From Antedon mediterranea (Eukaryota; Echinodermata; Crinoidea; Comatulida; Antedonidae): a stretch of 64,000 bases of DNA. Positions 62,301-64,000 of this stretch are shown in pieces. The stretch is from contig NC_092680.1 in NCBI RefSeq assembly GCF_964355755.1, forward strand, positions 8,099,001-8,163,000. The letters run 5' to 3'. Numbering within the stretch: the first letter of the stretch is position 1; the number at the start of each line of letters is the position of its first letter. The notes under the pieces were generated by a model that did not search any database, was not told the DNA's origin, and saw only the letters and a list, made by a program, of their open reading frames with translations. The position numbers and the translations under genes are program-made.

Positions 62301-63840
62301 TAACTTTGTCTCCAACTGCCTCTACAATTCCTGCACAATCTCTTCCAAGAGTAATGGGGAATTCCTTTCCATCTCCAGCAGGGTACTGACCAAAAAATAA
62401 TACTAATAATGATAACATTTTATATAAGTTTTAAAAATGCTCTGCACAACAACTAAACAACTAAGTAATTGCTAACAACCAATTATTCAACAAAGACTAT
62501 ATCTTAATGTGAAAAGTATGTTGAAGCCCACCTGAAATGCAACGCAAAAACGCAAGTGAGTTGACCAATCACAAGTGACAGTTGAGATGATCCATCGCGT
62601 CGTGATTGCTCAAATTACTTTACTTACACATTTATTCACAATTACATTTACAATATTTAATAGTACAGTATGCCAAAAAAAGCGAGTGCATGTCAGGTAA
62701 CCATTTAAATGTACGGATACATACGGTACATTCAACAAAAAGTATGTACAAAAAAAAAAGCAAAACTGTAGGTACAATAATTAAGATAAAATGTTAAACG
62801 TACATTCATTCCTCGTCTAATTTTGTTGAATACTCGGCTTCCATATCCTTCACTTATTCTAATATCGATGGGATTGATTGACGATGCTTTTACACGGATC
62901 AACAGTTCATAATCCTGAAGATTTTCAGGTCGAGGATTATTACTAGTTAATCTGATTACGTCATCGCCATATTCATCAATAGTGATTGCTTTCATTCCAT
63001 CCGTACATGTGCTTCTTGGTTTTCTTCTCATATTGTCCTGTACTTTTCTCTGTTTATTGGATTGCGTGAAGAATGACACAGTGGCAGTGATGACGAAGAA
63101 AATAGACACAAATTTCCTAGTTACTAAAAAAAAGAAAAGAATACAGTAGGCCTATAGAAAGAAGTTGCTGTCGATTAACAGGAGGGATCAACAGGGGATG
63201 CGTTTAGGTACAGAGAGGGCCGGTACGACGATAGAGACCAACGAACATGAACATCATAGAGTATAGAAGATAATCTAAGTATTTCTAAAAAGGATGATAC
63301 ATAGACTGAGTAAAACATGGTGAGAAGTCACTAGACAAAGCTGAATGTACCGTTTTACAAAACATCGATAGCAATTGGAAGGATGCACAGTGACACGATT
63401 TAATACTCTGTCTACACTATCAAACTGTATGTAACAAACACAATATGATGGACATGACATAGTGTCATATCGCTACCATATTTGGGCATATCACTACCAT
63501 ATTTGATAGTGTAGAAAGAGCCTTAGAAATTACACAGAGGGCATCGAGTAGATTGGAAGCAATTGCACGTGATATAGAAATGTATATACATATTATAATA
63601 TAATAATCAAAACTTCTTTTTCTTGCCTTGCTCTTTAAATAAAGCTTAAAACAATATATACAAACAAACTCACATAATGTTCTATAAGCCTACTTGTGTT
63701 TTTTAAGGGCGGGTGGTTCTATGTTATGTCGATGACCAGTGTTACTTACTCGGTATATCACTCACAAAATATTCAAAATCATCAGGAATAACCACAAGTG
63801 ATAGAATCGCTAAACCGGCAAACAAAATTGAAACCCACAT
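59309..63840 (-). CDS. RTN4IP1-like NADPH-dependent medium-chain reductase
   Basis: Eight exons on the minus strand: 63750-63840, 62804-63123, 62278-62385, 61763-61953, 61296-61481, 60325-60505, 59886-59975, 59309-59413. They total 1,272 nt (423 aa; human RTN4IP1 396 aa). From KAITIDEYGDDVIRLTSNN the protein follows the quinone-oxidoreductase-like MDR family: LIRVKASSINPIDIRI, PITLGRDCAGIVEAVG, EQAASIPYVFLTTWSAI, and the nucleotide loop GTGGIG at residues 243-248. KLGADNVIDYR and the C-terminal TGHSRGKTIITF also match RTN4IP1. No zinc ligands are seen. RTN4IP1 is a mitochondrial NADPH oxidoreductase tied to coenzyme Q synthesis. Here the N-terminus has two hydrophobic segments (~3-19 and ~35-50) and is not a clear presequence, so this may be a membrane-anchored paralogue. 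Confidence 0.85.
59449..59592. mobile_element. TTAA-type MITE copy in the last intron of the reductase gene
   Basis: The left end CAGTCTACACTATCAAACTA and right end AGTTTGATAGTGTAGACATA are inverted. The internal AAATATGGTAGTGATATG and ATGGGCACATCACAC motifs are present. Confidence 0.75.
59681..59832. mobile_element. Second TTAA-type MITE copy in the same intron
   Basis: It starts GTCTAAACTATCAAACTCGT and ends AAGTTTGATAGATATGATA. It lies 90 bp from the preceding copy in the same orientation, with a less well preserved right end. Confidence 0.65.
62019..62176. repeat. Palindromic repeats in intron 3 of the reductase gene
   Basis: 62,019-62,106 has ACGTAAGCGCAAC...TTTGACCAAT on the left and ATTGGTCAACTAAC...GTTGCGCTT on the right (TTGACCAAT family). 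Right beside it, 62,123-62,176 is a hairpin with arms CCATGGAGGTATAAAAA and TTTTTATACCGCCATGG. Confidence 0.6.
62524..62620. repeat. Partial copy of the TTGACCAAT MITE family in intron 2 of the reductase gene
   Basis: GTGAGTTGACCAATCACAAG followed by TGACAGTTGAGATGATCCAT matches one arm of the element at 50,592-51,115. Confidence 0.55.
63406..63522. mobile_element. TTAA-type MITE copy in intron 1 of the reductase gene
   Basis: The left end CTCTGTCTACACTATCAAAC and right end TTTGATAGTGTAGAAAGAGC are inverted. CGCTACCATATTTGGGCATA lies inside. This is the shortest copy. Confidence 0.7.
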
Positions 63841-64000
63841 CTTTTGAATCTAAATCAAAGAGAACGTTTAAATGTATTAGGCCTAAGCTTAGATTTATAC
63901 AAAGCAAACTGTACAAATAAGAATTCAGGAACTATTAGGCCTATGTATAATATTATATCAAGTCATATCTTATGACCTGGCGTATATTATTTTGTTTATC

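Overview
The window is AT-rich metazoan DNA with intron-containing genes, consensus GT-AG splice sites and a dense load of transposon debris. The gene content (SRCR, EGF, C-type lectin and HYR domains on membrane receptors, beside ordinary animal housekeeping genes) and the many AGGCCTAGGCCTA stretches point to an invertebrate deuterostome, most likely an echinoderm. The class or species cannot be fixed from sequence alone. Exon models were built by hand from splice sites, reading phase and family resemblance. Every complete model sums to a multiple of three.

Layout. 1-1,935: 3' part of a CR1-like LINE. 2,864-5,215: a DNA element with ~0.5 kb terminal inverted repeats whose outer parts are arrays of GTCGCCCC units. 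6,347-8,756: ARMC1 (+). 10,646-32,503: three same-strand immune-type receptor genes. The first is SRCR-EGF-mucin stalk-TM with a long tail carrying an ITSM-like tyrosine motif. The second is SRCR-SRCR-EGF-TM with a very short basic tail. The third is CTLD-CTLD-HYR-HYR-TM. 33,888-36,900: a ~3 kb foldback-type element with ~1 kb arms. 36,926-46,187: a tandem pair of minus-strand genes for small type I membrane proteins that resemble MRH/ATG27-type lectin-like domains. A ~2.7 kb minisatellite separates them, and a truncated LINE sits in the first copy. 47,702-48,618: elongin C (+). 51,896-54,545: RNase H1 (-, first coding exon not found). 56,638-58,371: ribosomal protein S7 (+). 59,309-63,840: an RTN4IP1-like medium-chain reductase (-).

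How the parts fit. The receptor exons are nearly all bounded by phase-1 introns, the classic arrangement for extracellular domain shuffling. The two SRCR genes are paralogues with contrasting tails. The MRH-like pair differs in the same way: one copy keeps an acidic-dileucine-type sorting motif, while the other lost its tail beside the foldback element. The housekeeping genes to the right look intact. Small palindromic elements recur throughout: a TTAA-flanked family with seven copies, a TTGACCAAT family, and a pogo/Tigger-like one.
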